64,000 nucleotides of DNA from Aedes albopictus (Eukaryota > Arthropoda > Insecta > Diptera > Culicidae). A program made the translations under genes and the position numbers. Below are positions 44,171-55,330 of this stretch, in pieces; the first letter of the stretch is position 1, and the number at the start of each line of letters is the position of its first letter. The stretch is from assembly GCF_035046485.1 (NCBI RefSeq), contig NC_085137.1, positions 131,010,703-131,074,702 on the forward strand. Reading direction: 5' to 3'. The notes under the pieces were generated by a model that had not been told where the DNA came from, did no database searches, and was given only the letters and a program-made list of their open reading frames with translations.

Positions 44171-45213
44171 TGCGATGAAATGATCATTTGGCAATATCGT
44201 TACCCAATTTTATCCAGATACTCAGTGGAAGATTTTTTCTGATAGCTGTTATGAAGCTTATCAACAAGATTAGATAAGACGTAACTCCTTGAATTTTTTT
44301 TGGTGCAAGAGCATATTTACATGACCAGAAATCCGAAGCCCTTATCAACGAATGCTGTGTGCAGGTGGTGTACCTCTCATGCAGTGCTTATGTCCATAAA
44401 GGGTATATTACTTCATAAATTGCTCTTTCTTATGATAATTAACATTAGGGTTATTCAACAATTAATAACAATACATAATTATAAAAGTTTCTCCAATGAA
44501 CATCAATTAAATACTGCAAAACTGACTCTAATTATTAGTATTTCTCATTTTAAGAACTTCAATGACAAGAGCTTATGTTAAAACTAAAGCCAATCATATC
44601 TCAATAAAACATGGAAATAAATCAGACGGAATTCGTTTAGATCGATTGTCTAGGAATGAAAGAGTGGAGATATATTACTAACGAGTTATGTCGTTATGTG
44701 TGGTACTCAGAATTAAAATGACCTACAGGTCTCCAATCATTCAGTTGGATTGGGGATCGAATCTGGCTTGTGTAGGCGGATAACGCAGTTCCAAAGATGT
44801 TATAGAAATGTTTTCGTTCTCTTTAAGTAAGTATCACTGAAATAATTTTAACTCACCCGTAATGGTAAACGACACCAAAGAATCTGCAGACTAATCCGAA
44901 ATTCAAATCTGTAATCTTAAGACGAGACAAGCAAGCACGCACGCAGAAGGTTGAACGAACGCAACAAGTGATCAACATAGACTGATCGTCTGGTTTGCTC
45001 CAGCCAGAAGAAGCTTCGATAATCCGTCTTTATTCATTTTCATTCATTCATTCATATCTAACCCATAGGAAGCTGAATCAGCTGTGGATCGTCAGCTTCT
45101 CGGCGTCTTCGTTGATCACTACGACGACGCTTGTCGTTACATTTGTTTTCATTCATGCACTAGTTAGGGGTATTCAGCCAAAAACGCATCCTTCACAAGC
45201 CCACGACACATAA
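44171..45213. other. Unique DNA, nothing recognised
   Basis: A B-box-like GATCGAATC context near 44755 hints at a decayed SINE. Short frames at 44300-44581 and 44995-45213 have no domain. No exon is supported. Confidence 0.35.
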
Positions 45214-45605
45214 CACTAGTTTACAAAATAAAACGAAAGTTGTGAACTTCTGTCAACGACCAAAACTTTTGAAGCACAATTTAGAACCGACCTTCAAACA
45301 ATTTTAAGTAGAACGGTTTACGAGTTTTAGCTCAATATCGAGTTTTACAACTTTTTAAAATTTGGGAATTACTAATATTCAAAACGCAAAATTTTGTTCA
45401 ACCAATTTTAAATTTTTTTTTTTTAAATAAATTATAAGCTGAATATAATACCAATCGATCATCTGAATGCAGGTTTTGCGTCAGATTGATGAAATACTAG
45501 ATATTGAAGAGTTTTAGGGACGATCTTCTTAAATTTTAGCAAAATTTCCAAAAATATGTGAAAAAATGTATTTTTTCAATAACAAAAAAACTATTTAAAA
45601 ATGGT
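45214..45605. mobile_element. CACTAGTTTACA element, partial copy
   Basis: It shares its left end and about 390 bp with the complete element at 59403-60059, including ATCATCTGAATGCAGGTTTT and the GACGATCT block. The right part and right terminus are missing. Confidence 0.6.
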
Positions 45606-46440
45606 TGTGACATAAGAGAAAAACAAAATTTGTGTCAGTATTATGGTATTAGTTTTTGTTAATTTGCCTCTTATTACCACCTAATGGAGGGCTTATCAAT
45701 GTAAGATAGTTTTTAAGATAAATACCTTGATATGCCATTCACTTGCTATTCTTTTCTGCTCGGGCTATGCAGCTTCGCTGCATGGCTCAAGAGATAATTT
45801 TACCATGTTTTATATTTATTGTTGGCTAAGTTTTTCATTAAAGGAAGTTTCTGAATTTTCAATTGCTTTTTTGATATGTTTTTCAATGTGAATTTTCATA
45901 TTCATTATGGAGGGCCCCGTGCTCCCACATTTTAGGAGCCGCACAAAACGGTTTTTACTTGATGATTAACCTGGGCTTTTTGGTTTTCACTTGCTACACA
46001 TTAAGGACGCTATGTGAACCCATTGTGGTACGCTTTTGCGTGTATGACGATCCTATTCCCTTACCTGTCCTTTCCCCTGTCCTATCCTTTTTCCTTCCCT
46101 TCTCCGTCAGGTAAATGATGAATAGGCTCGTGTTCATGGCGATGGCACAAATTTCCCAAATGGAGGAGAACGTGCCTCTAGAGCCGACCTACTGATACCT
46201 GATACACAATAAGGTGAAACATCAAGAAATCCTATTCCAAACTTGTATACAAACTTTAGAGGCACAAATCTGGCGAACGCTGATTTTGTTTCTTCTGCCT
46301 TTGTTCACTTGCAAACTTTGGCTGCTTATCAAAAATTAGGCGCATTTGTTATCGAATTTTCAAGATTAGTGCTCTTGAAAACGTGAGTGGGGCTCCAGTT
46401 GTCCATTGTGGCAGCCATATTTGCATTCGCTGATGTTTCT
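45606..46440. other. Unique DNA with a possible LINE 3' end
   Basis: The segment 46030-46210 (pyrimidine-rich CCTTTCCCCTGTCC, then ATGGCGATGGCACAAATTTC) has the look of a LINE 3' untranslated region, but without flanking duplications this is weak. The rest is unremarkable. Confidence 0.3.
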
Positions 46441-46448
46441 TTTTCACG

Positions 46449-46575
46449 GGCTTGGTGGTCTAGTGGCTACCGCTTCCGATTCATGTGCAGAAGGTCCTGA
46501 ATTCAATCCCTGGCTCATCCTTCTTCTCATACTTTGTATGTTTCTATCTATCAACTTTCTCTCTCTCCTACAGTA
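46449..46575 (+). mobile_element. tRNA-derived SINE, family 1 copy b
   Basis: Head with A box TGGTCTAGTGGCTA and B box-like GAATTCAATCC, then TACTTTGTATGTTTCTATC in the body. It is the same family as 9238-9355 and 63833-63952, here on the plus strand. Confidence 0.7.
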
Positions 46576-46736
46576 AGTTCGTAGCGATCTCTAGAACCAG
46601 AAACCCCTTCCTTCTGTGATGAAACAGCATAATATCAATGTATCCACGATGTCTCTGAAAAAAATATTATCGAAAAAAAACTCAGTATCGCTATATAAAG
46701 ACCCTTAGCTTTCATTTGCTGGGTGACTTAGCGATA

Positions 46737-47027
46737 CAGTAGACGTTCGCTCGATCCAAGCGCTTTAACTGCAATACTTTTTAACTGCAAGTCCGCTAAG
46801 TGCAACAATTTTGCAGTTATCGCACCGCTATCCGTCAAAACAAAATGTCAACAACGATGCGATGTTTTTTTCGCATGCACTTTTGTTTCAGCGCGATGTT
46901 TTCCGTATGCACTTCCGCTGCATTCTGCAGAAGCTGACAGTTATATGACGCCTGTCAGTTATTTCAATTATCGAATTTCATCCGATAAGTAAAACGTAAA
47001 CATGTTGCATTTATCGAACGTCTACTG
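46737..47027. mobile_element. 291-bp MITE with TA target duplication
   Basis: The ends CAGTAGACGTTCG and CGAACGTCTACTG are perfect 13-bp inverted repeats flanked by TA (46735-46736 and 47028-47029). The interior contains two GCGATGTTTT segments. Tc1/mariner-type; non-coding. Confidence 0.85.
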
Positions 47028-47313
47028 TACTGATTTTGTTCTAATAATATTTTTCTACCATAGACACCGTGATCATAACGTCTACAAGTTATGCAACCAA
47101 GCGAACTTTGCCGCTTCATAGTAATCGTTATACGATCTATGCATCACTTCAAGCTTGGCATCCATGCACCAATGCATGCACCCTGTGCCAAAAACAAACA
47201 TTTCCCATCATCACACCGACATCCGTATGACCTTGTGCAGGCGCAGAGAACGGCCTGCTGGCAATAAACGATTGCAATTATCACTTCCTTCCCCTTTCTC
47301 ACATTTTTTGGTA

Positions 47314-47528
47314 TGTTATAGCAATAGAGGTAATAAACTATAGAGGAAGAATGTCGCTGGCGTCGCTGCCGGAACATCTTTTGCTGGCGGGGATAGGCAG
47401 GGATATAAATGTCAAAGCGAAATAGTATGCAGTTTGACAGGTAGATACCCGGGATGTTTGCGAAAGAGAACAAAGGGAACAACAGCGACATTCGTCCTCT
47501 ATAGTTTTTTAACTCTATTGTTATAGCG
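47314..47528. mobile_element. 215-bp MITE
   Basis: Inverted ends of about 45 bp (GTTATAGCAATAGAG; CTATAGAGGAAGAATGTCGC) enclose a GC-richer centre. The frame of 129 aa crossing it is an accident of the palindrome. The target duplication is not certain. Confidence 0.65.
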
Positions 47529-47842
47529 AACATATAATGCAGTATATGTCACTGTGGGCCAACATGAAAAAAAAAATGATAGACAAAAAATATTAGTATT
47601 TGAAAAATGGTTGGAACATTGTCGAAATATACTTCGATTTTTTCGACCCGATTATATGAAAGTGTGCAAAATTTGCAATACAGCCTGGATTCGCTGATTG
47701 GCTCACGACTGCGCCCCGATTAGCGAACCGTGTTCGTTCCTTGGGGCAACTGACAACTGATCAGAATGCACTACACACACGCAAGTGATTAGAAATGCGT
47801 CACGAAACACTCACATCACAGACTAACAGACGTCTCACTCTA

Positions 47843-48273
47843 CCGTCTTACCCCGCTGGTTCGACACGTTTCAATACGACACTTTTTAATTCGTACCCCG
47901 CTTATTCGACACATGACGAATTCAAAAGTGTCACAGCAATGTACACTGTAAATGCAAAAGAGTTTTATATTACGCTTGCAGCCGCTAATTTCGGATGCTC
48001 TAGGTTGGTGCTATTCAACGCCCAAACCACCTGGAGACCAACCGATATGAACTAAGGATGGCAACAATCGTAGAAAGAACGAGCTTTTCATTCGCGCCAC
48101 CGTAATATTTGTTGAAATTATGTTTCATAACAAATCCGGAAATCAAAACAAAAACAAAAATAGAGTTGCCAAATTTTAATAATTATGGTGGTGTAGGATG
48201 ACCAATTTGTCGAATTAAAAGTTTACCCCGGTAATTCGACAACAGTCGGTGTCGTATTAGCGGGGTAATACGG
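47843..48273. mobile_element. 431-bp MITE with TA target duplication
   Basis: The ends CCGTCTTACCCCGCT and AGCGGGGTAATACGG are inverted, with TA at 47841-47842 and 48274-48275. Further paired GGTTCGACAC/TAATACGACAC motifs extend the repeat. Non-coding. Confidence 0.8.
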
Positions 48274-48275
48274 TA

Positions 48276-48893
48276 CTCACTTTCCATCGTTTCCCTTTTT
48301 AACGGATTATTCAAATATTCCGTAGTTCTCAAATCTCTCGCTCATGGCGCTCGCATCGCTTTTGCTCCTGTTTGACGTTTGCTCACTACCGCCACAGACA
48401 AACAGACATATTACTTTGAAGAAAATTGCTTCAAAAACATCGTTTGGCATCTCACTAGCACCCTCTATAATGCTCAATCCGAAGCATTCGTTTGCAGGTG
48501 TTGTTTCCCTCGGCTCGATGTAACAATTTAGCAGGTGACGACTCCCCCGTGGCGCCATCCATTCATAAAACATGAATGAAGGTTAATGATTGAGTCATTT
48601 TATGTAAACATTGATCGGCGTCGCGTTCATTTCTCTCCGAAATTGAGAGGTGACGTAGGCACAGCAGCGCCACCGTGACACATGCGAGCACAGTCCGAAC
48701 CACACTTTATTTTCAAAATGACCGTTAAATCGTACGATGATTTCGATTTGGGTAGTATGTCTGTTTGTCTGTGCTACCGCCATCTACTCAGTGGGTTTGC
48801 GTACCACAGTATAATTAGCATTGGGCGATTATGGTTGCGTGATGATGATTTTTATCGCATTTTGTTCCAAGTGATATGGCTGTCTGTGCTCAC
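48276..48893. mobile_element. CACAGACAAACAGAC MITE, family 2, old copy split by a family 1 element
   Basis: The flanks of the element 48393-48773 (GGCGCTCGCATCG...TTTGACGTTTGCTCACTACCGC on the left, AGCATTGGGCGATTATGG on the right) match consecutive parts of the complete family 2 element at 49131-49383. The copy is older and its outer ends are eroded. Confidence 0.6.
48393..48773. mobile_element. CACAGACAAACAGAC MITE, family 1, 381 bp, 7-bp target duplication
   Basis: The ends CACAGACAAACAGACATA and TATGTCTGTTTGTCTGTG are exact inverted repeats. CTACCGC flanks both sides (48386-48392 and 48774-48780). It is inserted in a family 2 copy. Confidence 0.9.
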
Positions 48894-48946
48894 ATACTTG
48901 CCCAAACGTTTTGTATATAGGAGCTGCGATGCAACGGCGGTCAGAC

Positions 48947-49572
48947 CACAGACAATCAGACATACTACTCAAATCGCAATCATCGCACGATTTAACGGTC
49001 ATTTTGAAAATATAGTGTGGTTCGGACTGTGCTCGTATCGCTGTGCTTACATCACCTCTCAATTTTGGAGAGAAATGAACCCTACGCCGATCAATGTTTA
49101 CATAAAATGACTCAATCATGAACATTCATTCACAGACAAACAGACGTAATACTCTGATAATTCCCATCGAACACCGATTTATCGGTGTTTTTCAAAATAT
49201 GGTAGTTGGCCAACTGCCCACCCGTGGCGCTCGCATCGGTTTTGTTCGAGTTTGACGTTTGCTCACTACCGCCACCTAGTTGATGGTCGGCCAAACTTAG
49301 TCCTTTTAGCATTGGGCGAATATGTTTCCGTGACTATGATTTGAATCGAAAAATGTTCGAAGTGTTACGTCTGTTTGTCTGTGATTCATTCATGTTTTAT
49401 GAATGGATGACGTCACGGGGGAGTCGTCACCTGCAAAATTGTTACATCGAGCCGAGGGAAACAACACCTGCGAATGAATGCTTCGGATTGAGCATTATAG
49501 AGGGTGCTAGTGAGATGCCAAACGATGTTTTTGAAGCAATTTTCTTCTAAGTAATATGTCTGTTTGTCTGTG
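48947..49572. mobile_element. CACAGACAAACAGAC MITE, family 1, split by a family 2 element
   Basis: GTCAGAC flanks the outer ends (48940-48946 and 49573-49579). Removing the inserted 253-bp element and its 7-bp duplication leaves 366 bp collinear with the family 1 copy at 48393-48773 read in reverse. Confidence 0.88.
49131..49383. mobile_element. CACAGACAAACAGAC MITE, family 2, 253 bp, 7-bp target duplication
   Basis: The ends CACAGACAAACAGACGTAA and TTACGTCTGTTTGTCTGTG are inverted repeats. ATTCATT flanks both sides (49124-49130 and 49384-49390). The interior differs from family 1, so the two families share only the termini. It is inserted in the family 1 copy above. Confidence 0.9.
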
Positions 49573-49579
49573 GTCAGAC

Positions 49580-49913
49580 GTCAAACTCGTTTTGACATCG
49601 ATTTTGACGCAGACAGTGATTTTTAGTTGGGTTTTGCCCCAACCAGTGAACATCCAACCAGCGCCATCTAACGAGCTCCTAACGAACGAATCGGCACTGT
49701 AAAAAGGTATAGGGTAAGTGTACAAAGTTATGGCTACAGTGGTTCCCTATTTGGCCATATTGGATTTTAACTGTATCTTAACATTTCAACACGCAAACTG
49801 ATGCAAACGGTATGGCGAATAGACAATTTACTGAAAATATGCAACTTCTGGTCGTTTTCGAATGTTTTTCAAGTAATGAAGGATTTTTTTGGGGTGGTCC
49901 AATATTCCCAAGC
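49580..49913. other. Unique DNA, nothing recognised
   Basis: No gene or element could be supported between the nested MITEs and the short palindrome that follows. Confidence 0.4.
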
Positions 49914-50031
49914 AACACACATGGTTACAAAATAGTCACGGGCGCGTATGTTAGGGTTGCGCAGTAAGTCACCGTGACTTTTGTGCAACTCCTACATGCG
50001 CTGCCGTGACTGTTTTGTAACTATGTGTTTT
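49914..50031. mobile_element. 118-bp palindromic MITE
   Basis: AACACACATGGTTACAAAA on the left pairs with the complement of the right end, and GTCACGG blocks continue the pairing inward to a short loop at about 49970. No target duplication was fixed. Confidence 0.6.
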
Positions 50032-50039
50032 TTTTAATT

Positions 50040-50625
50040 CCTCAAAAACTTCCTCTAGAAATTCCTCCTGAAATTCCTTGAGGAGTTCCACCAAACATTC
50101 TTCGAGTGAGCTTCAAAAATTTCTCCAAAAATTCCTCCAGGAATTCCTTCAGGGATTGCTCAAAGAAATTTCTGCAGGGATTTATCCAGAAAATCCTAGA
50201 GGAATTTCTTCCGGAGCTCTACCAAAAATTTCTCCAGGGTTTTTTCGAGGAACTCCTCCACGGATTCCTTCATGGATTCATCCAGGAATTTCTCCAAGAT
50301 TTTTTTGGAATTCTTACAGGGATTACAGGACTTTTCTCAGAAATTTCCTAAAAAAATCTTCAGAAATTTATCCTGGAATCCTTTTAGAATTTTCTTTAGG
50401 AGCTCATGCAGACAATCCTCCAGGAAGCTCATGAGGAAGCCTCAAATATTCTTCCTGGAATTCCTACAAAAATCTCCTAGAATTCTTCCAGTAATTCCTC
50501 TAGGAATTCCTCCATAAATTTCTCCAAAAATTTCATCAGGAATTCCTCTATAAATATCTCTAGGAATTCATCCATGAGCTCCTTCGGAAACTCCTCAAAA
50601 ATTCCTCAAGAAAATCCTCTAGGAA
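50040..50625. repeat. Degenerate 12-bp repeat, TTCCTCCAGGAATTTC polarity
   Basis: The units are better preserved here than elsewhere: AATTCCTCCAGGAATTCC and close variants recur every 12-36 bp. Overlapping frames of 81-118 aa are repeat translations. Confidence 0.75.
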
Positions 50626-50967
50626 TAGGAGACGATCGGTGTAGTACTAGATTTGTAGTAATGAGCTGAATTTTTGTATGGTACAAAGGTGAGTTCTCCG
50701 TTTCTGCAAGGAAATGGTAAAAAAAGCGTGGGTATTATGAATTCATGTCTAATTATATGCTGTTTGAGCAAAACATTGAAAAACTGTGTTGTTTTCTCCA
50801 TTTCTTGTCTCTTCAACTGCACAGTTTTCTAAAGTTTTGCTCAAACAGCATATAATTAGACAAGGAACCATAATACCCACGCTTTTTGTACCATTTCCTT
50901 GCAGAAACGGAGAATTCACCTTCTCACCATACAAAAATTCAGCTCATTACTACAAATCTAGTAGGGG
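50626..50967. mobile_element. 356-bp foldback element, copy 6
   Basis: It has the same arms (ACTAGATTTGTAGTAATGAG) as copies 1-5 but a different loop (CTTGTCTCTTCAACTGC). The right terminus is cut off at TCTAGTA where the next element starts. Confidence 0.75.
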
Positions 50968-50968
50968 T

Positions 50969-51725
50969 TGTGGGGGTAAAGTGGACAACCTAAGCATTTT
51001 GGACGTTTCCAGTGGAAATGCGGCAAAATCCATCTGCTTTTCCGAGTAACATGGAAGGTAATGATATACTCTAGAAATATTGCAAGGGAATGCATTTAAA
51101 ACATATTGTTTTCTTTGATTATTTTCTTCACCAAAACGTGCATCAAAATAGCGTGAAATAAATCGGTGGGGGTAAAATGGACAAGTCCTTAGAAGTTGTA
51201 TAACAACATATTATTTTTATGTTTTCAATTACAAACTATCAAATTTCATACGAAACCTTTATTTTGTTGTTTTCAAACTTTTAATACAAACTTGGAGAAA
51301 ATTATATTTTGTTGATATAAATTATTTTTTATAACTTTTTACTTCAATGTATGACGGCCAAAATGCAATTTTGGTGAAATTTGAACCGATTGTTCATTTT
51401 ACCCCCACGGTCTGATTATGTTAAAATTATTTCCAAAACTTTTTTTTTACAAAACAAATTCTTTTTCGGTCAAATATAGCCTTCTACGTGGTCTTTATTG
51501 GTTTAGGGGGTAAAACTTGTAATAATTTGAAAATAACTTACAAGAAAACCTTAGCAATGATAAGCAGATTTTACAGCATTTCCGATTTTTCACGTGATTT
51601 TTCAAGTTATTGTCATTTTGAAGAGGTTTATTTGATTTTAATGTTCAAGATCGCAAAAGTATAATGATTAATGCTTGGGCATAACAATAATAGCCATGAA
51701 ATTGCACCCTGTCCATTTTACTCCA
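50969..51725. mobile_element. Probable MITE with GGGGGTAAAGTGGAC ends
   Basis: GTGGGGGTAAAGTGGACAA at the left is answered by GTCCATTTTACTCC at the right. The motif GGGGGTAAAATGGACAA recurs inside (51170) and its complement near 51400. The outer ends are diverged and no duplication is fixed. Confidence 0.45.
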
Positions 51726-52100
51726 GGGATTCCTCCTGGGAATTCTCCAGAAATACCTCTCGGGATTCCTCTTGGAATTCCTTCAGAAATTCCTCCTGGA
51801 GTTCCTCCAGACATTTCACCAGAAAATCTAACACGAATTTTCGAAGGATTTCCAGAGTCTATGCTGGAATCAATGAAAGAAAAAAAAAACAAACTGGGAG
51901 AAGTTTTGGGGATATCTCTGGAAGAACCACGGCAGCAATTCACGAAGCAATACAAGCAGGAAATATACAGCACAAATTTCTGCAGGAATCCCAGTTTTCT
52001 AGGAGGAATCTCATCTATAGTGTCCTACTTTAGGTTCCGCGAGTGCACTTTGGAAGTGCTGGAAGTCTCCTAAATAGTAAATTACCCTTCTCATAGACAT

Positions 52101-52400
52101 AATAATACTATTGACAAAAAAAACATAAGGAATGAGCTATCGCAAAGTATGGTTTGGTGTTAAAGTGCAAGTGTCCTCTACTACAGATTCCTCTAGGGCA
52201 CCCCGGATGTTCCGGAAGTGGCCGAAATGGTCAATGATCATTTTCATAGCTATAAGAATTCTATTGATGGAAAATCATGAAGAATGAGCTGCCGCACTTT
52301 ATGTTGTGTAGTAAGAATGAAAGTGTCCTCTACTACAGGTTGCGCCAGGTCACTCCGGATGTTCCGCATGAAATGTTTTGGAGTAAAAATGTAATTGTCT
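52101..52400. repeat. Two-copy tandem repeat of about 153 bp
   Basis: GAATGAGCT, AAGTGTCCTCTACTACAG and CCGGATGTTCC occur in the same order in two successive units (near 52127 and 52280), with clear divergence. A third fragment with TCCGGAACTATCCGGA is near 52600. No gene is seen. Confidence 0.55.
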
Positions 52401-53740
52401 TCTTGCACTGGTTCCCACGGGGGTACTCCGGAGGACCCAGGAACATCCAGAAGGACTCCAGAATTCAGAAAACTCACTAATCGTACCAGCTTCGATAAAG
52501 TTTTGATAATTCTCAATGATTCAGAGTCATGTAATGAAGAATAAATAGTTCTGATTGAAATATCCCAAATGCCATAACATTAGTACCCCACGGGAATCCG
52601 GAATAACTCCGGAACTATCCGGATTTCAGAGTTCCGGATTTAGTTTCTCAAAACTGGAATAAAAAATGAATATTGTCTCGAAATTTCATTAGGATTGGAT
52701 AAAAATCAACAGAGTTATAAATTTTTCAAGTTTAAAATTTGATGCGGAAATGATGTTGGCCTTTTTGATTAAAAATTTTTACCACTTTTACTACACACTG
52801 TACCCACCTTCCAGTGACACTACCGTAAGTTAAAATTATTTTTTTCAAAAAGTTAACACCAAATTTATTATCTTTTGAAGGAGACCTAGGCTTTCAAAAT
52901 TGGATGTAAATCGACGGAGATATGAGCCTAAAAAATGACATATTTTTTAGGGAGTGACCCCAAGCGAGGTTACGTTGGAAAATGAAGATTTATTTAGTTT
53001 GAGGCTTGCTAAGTAGAATAAATACAAAAACTGGTGAAAAAATTGATTTTGGAAAAAATTGCATACAAGATAATGTACAATGATTTATTATAGTACATCT
53101 CAAATGAATTTTATTTCTAACTTTATTGCACTCGTTCTTAGTATGCAACTCATTTCAGTCGCATAATGAACCAATGCTGGAATAAGTTATATAAAATATG
53201 AATTATGATACTGAATTCCATGAATTGCTGTATTAGTCTAATCAGTTTCACCTATTATTTCGCTTGAACCTCACTTGACTTCATTGATTAGTTAACATGT
53301 AGGAAAAACTTCAATGTAGCATTTTGAACTACTTTCTCCTAACAAAACCTAATTCAGTTCCTAAGCTTCATCATCATCTGGTGGATGAGCGACGCTTGGT
53401 TGATCTGACAACGTTCATTTCGCACACCAGTCTGAAGGGCATATGATCACATCACTACTCTCATGTTGATAACTATACATCATCTATCTACTATCTATGG
53501 TTTGTAGAAGTCTAGAAGTGGGTGTGGTACCAAGCCACGAGATCTTACCAATACTGCTTGGAAATGCCGGCTTGTCGCCAGAAATTTGTTGGCACATTCA
53601 CGCTATCAATCTGTTTTGTTTGATTTCATGATTGCCGGGCGGATATGGTGCATCTATTGAGCTGTTAACATCAGATGGCATTCGGGTAGCGACCGACAAC
53701 ACAATGACGAGACAGTTTAATTATACCGTAGATAAATTCA
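52401..53740. other. AT-rich intergenic DNA downstream of GST-C
   Basis: No exon, RNA or transposon end is recognised. The minus-strand frame around 52250-52516 overlaps the tandem repeat and is not supported. Confidence 0.4.
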
Positions 53741-53746
53741 TTTATT
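53741..53746 (-). terminator. AATAAA polyadenylation signal of GST-C
   Basis: TTTATT on the plus strand, 25 nt past the GST-C stop, reads AATAAA on the coding strand. Confidence 0.6.
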
Positions 53747-53770
53747 GCCATCCACCCACGAACAATTCAA

Positions 53771-54578
53771 TCAATTCTTCCCGGCCTGATTCTGGGCTAG
53801 CCTCTCGCGATAGATCGCGGCCAGTTCCTCGGCACCCTCCTGGTTGGTGCCCTTGTAGTACGGTAGCTTCTCCAAACGCTGCACCCAGGCGGCCAGTTTC
53901 GGGTACTTGGCCGCATCGATCGGGAAAATGGCATGGTACGAGGCAATGCTAGCGATACAGCTCAGATCCGCCAAGGTCATCCCGTTGCCGACGATGTACT
54001 CATCAACTAGGGTATCGTTCAACAGCTGGTACGCCTTGTACAGGTAGTCGATCTTGTCCTGCGGCGTGTCCGGGCTTCCGTAGTATAGGATGGGTTCCTG
54101 TCGGATTAGGTAGAGTTACTGATTGACAAGTGATAAAGGATCAGGAGGTTATCTACACCTACCAGGTAGAATCGCAGACGAGCGAACAGAACTCCCGAAT
54201 CGAAGTGAAGTGCTGCGTTGATCTTGGCACGGGTCGCAACGTCCTGTGGATACAGTGAATCGTCCTTTCCGTACTTGCTCACTAGGTAGATGATGATGGC
54301 ATGACTATCGTATATGACCGTTCCATCTGTATCGACGATCAATGGGATCGTATGCTGAGGGTTCATCTACAGTTTGATAGAAAGCAAAATTACAAGATTC
54401 AAGGTCAAACCAATAACCGAGATCAACGATATACCTTAACGAACTCCGGCTTTAGATGATCTCCAGCGATCAGATTGATCGGGTGGATCTCCAGTTCCAA
54501 ACCGAGGGCTTTGGCGGTCAGCTCCACTGACCGTCCCGGAGGGCTCAGCTTGGCGGTGTACAGTTGGATCTTACCCAT
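53771..54578 (-). CDS. Epsilon-class glutathione S-transferase (GST-C), 224 aa, three exons
   Basis: Exons in transcription order are 54435-54578, 54163-54366 and 53771-54097. Introns are 68 and 65 nt, GT/AG, phase 0. The protein has Ser12 in LSPPGR, HTIP at 53-56, DSHAI at 68-72, the subdomain SALHF-like segment ([18 protein letters not shown]) and TLAD in MTLADLSC. These are hallmark epsilon-class features, and overall it is the most canonical of the three enzymes here. Its first 48 residues align gaplessly with GST-B. Expected role: cytosolic glutathione conjugation, with epsilon members known for DDT dehydrochlorination and pyrethroid protection; substrate cannot be told from sequence alone. 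It lies 11.3 kb from the GST-B stop, in converging orientation. A numbered symbol is not assigned because I could not compare with reference sequences. Confidence 0.95.
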
Positions 54579-54697
54579 GTTGACTCGACGAATGATGAAT
54601 TCGCACTAACGATTGCCGGTTTTGAAATCTGCTGAGCTGAGCACACACGCTATTCTGATATGTGTCTGTCAGTTTAAATGGTTTAAATGGATCGTTC

Positions 54698-54703
54698 TAT
54701 ATA
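54698..54703 (-). promoter_or_regulatory. Candidate TATA box of GST-C
   Basis: TATATA (minus strand, within CCTATATAGAACG) lies 120 nt upstream of the GST-C ATG. A TCAGA initiator-like site is near 54655. A start around 54655-54672 gives a 5' UTR of about 80-95 nt. Confidence 0.4.
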
Positions 54704-54739
54704 GGTAGATGTATCTCGTGCTCTGATAGGAATGTGCCA

Positions 54740-55330
54740 CCAGTTGTTCAGCTGTGTGCTGTGTGTGGCTCGAATACTAAGCAATCAAACGATGTATTGA
54801 ATGTGGATGTTGCCATCTGCTATCAGCATATCACTTTGCATGGAAACGAATGAAATTTGAATGTTTGTTCTGTTTCGGTCAAGTCATTTCCCCCACATGT
54901 ATGGTGACATATAAATATCTGTTTTTTATACAAATATTATCATTTTTAGTTTTATCTAGCTACTAAGCATACAGAAAGGCTGTAATACAGCTTTTAATTA
55001 ATTTCGTATACGGTTAACCACGTAACTTAGTAATTTAAACTTCAATATTATAAATGATCTTAATATGAGTTTGTAGCGCCGAAAAATATTTTGAATAAAT
55101 CAAATTTGAGATTAATTTAACATTACAGGTGTTGCGAGAGGCAACACTGAGGAAGGGGAAGTTCTTCAGGGATTATAAAACTGAATCCGTGTGTTAATGA
55201 ATGCGGACATTTATAAATAATTACACCAGAATCTCCATTTAGGTAACAAGTCGGGACTGCCTAAATAGAATTTTTACCTAAGTGGATTCAGTTCATTACC
55301 TAAATGGATTTCAAGGTTGCAAAGAAATAT
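54740..55330. other. Unique DNA upstream of GST-C
   Basis: No gene is seen. It may carry distal control sequences of GST-C. A GTGTTGC-GAGAG-GCAACAC hairpin occurs at 55129-55151. Confidence 0.35.

Noticed and set aside
47144..47533. 129-aa minus-strand frame near 47.3 kb
   Set aside because: It runs through a 215-bp MITE and its flanks, and has no domain.
48307..48573. Conserved frame with ECFGLSIIEGASEMPNDVFEA at three loci
   Set aside because: All three lie in copies of one palindromic MITE family. Peptide conservation equals DNA conservation, and there is no promoter or transposase similarity.
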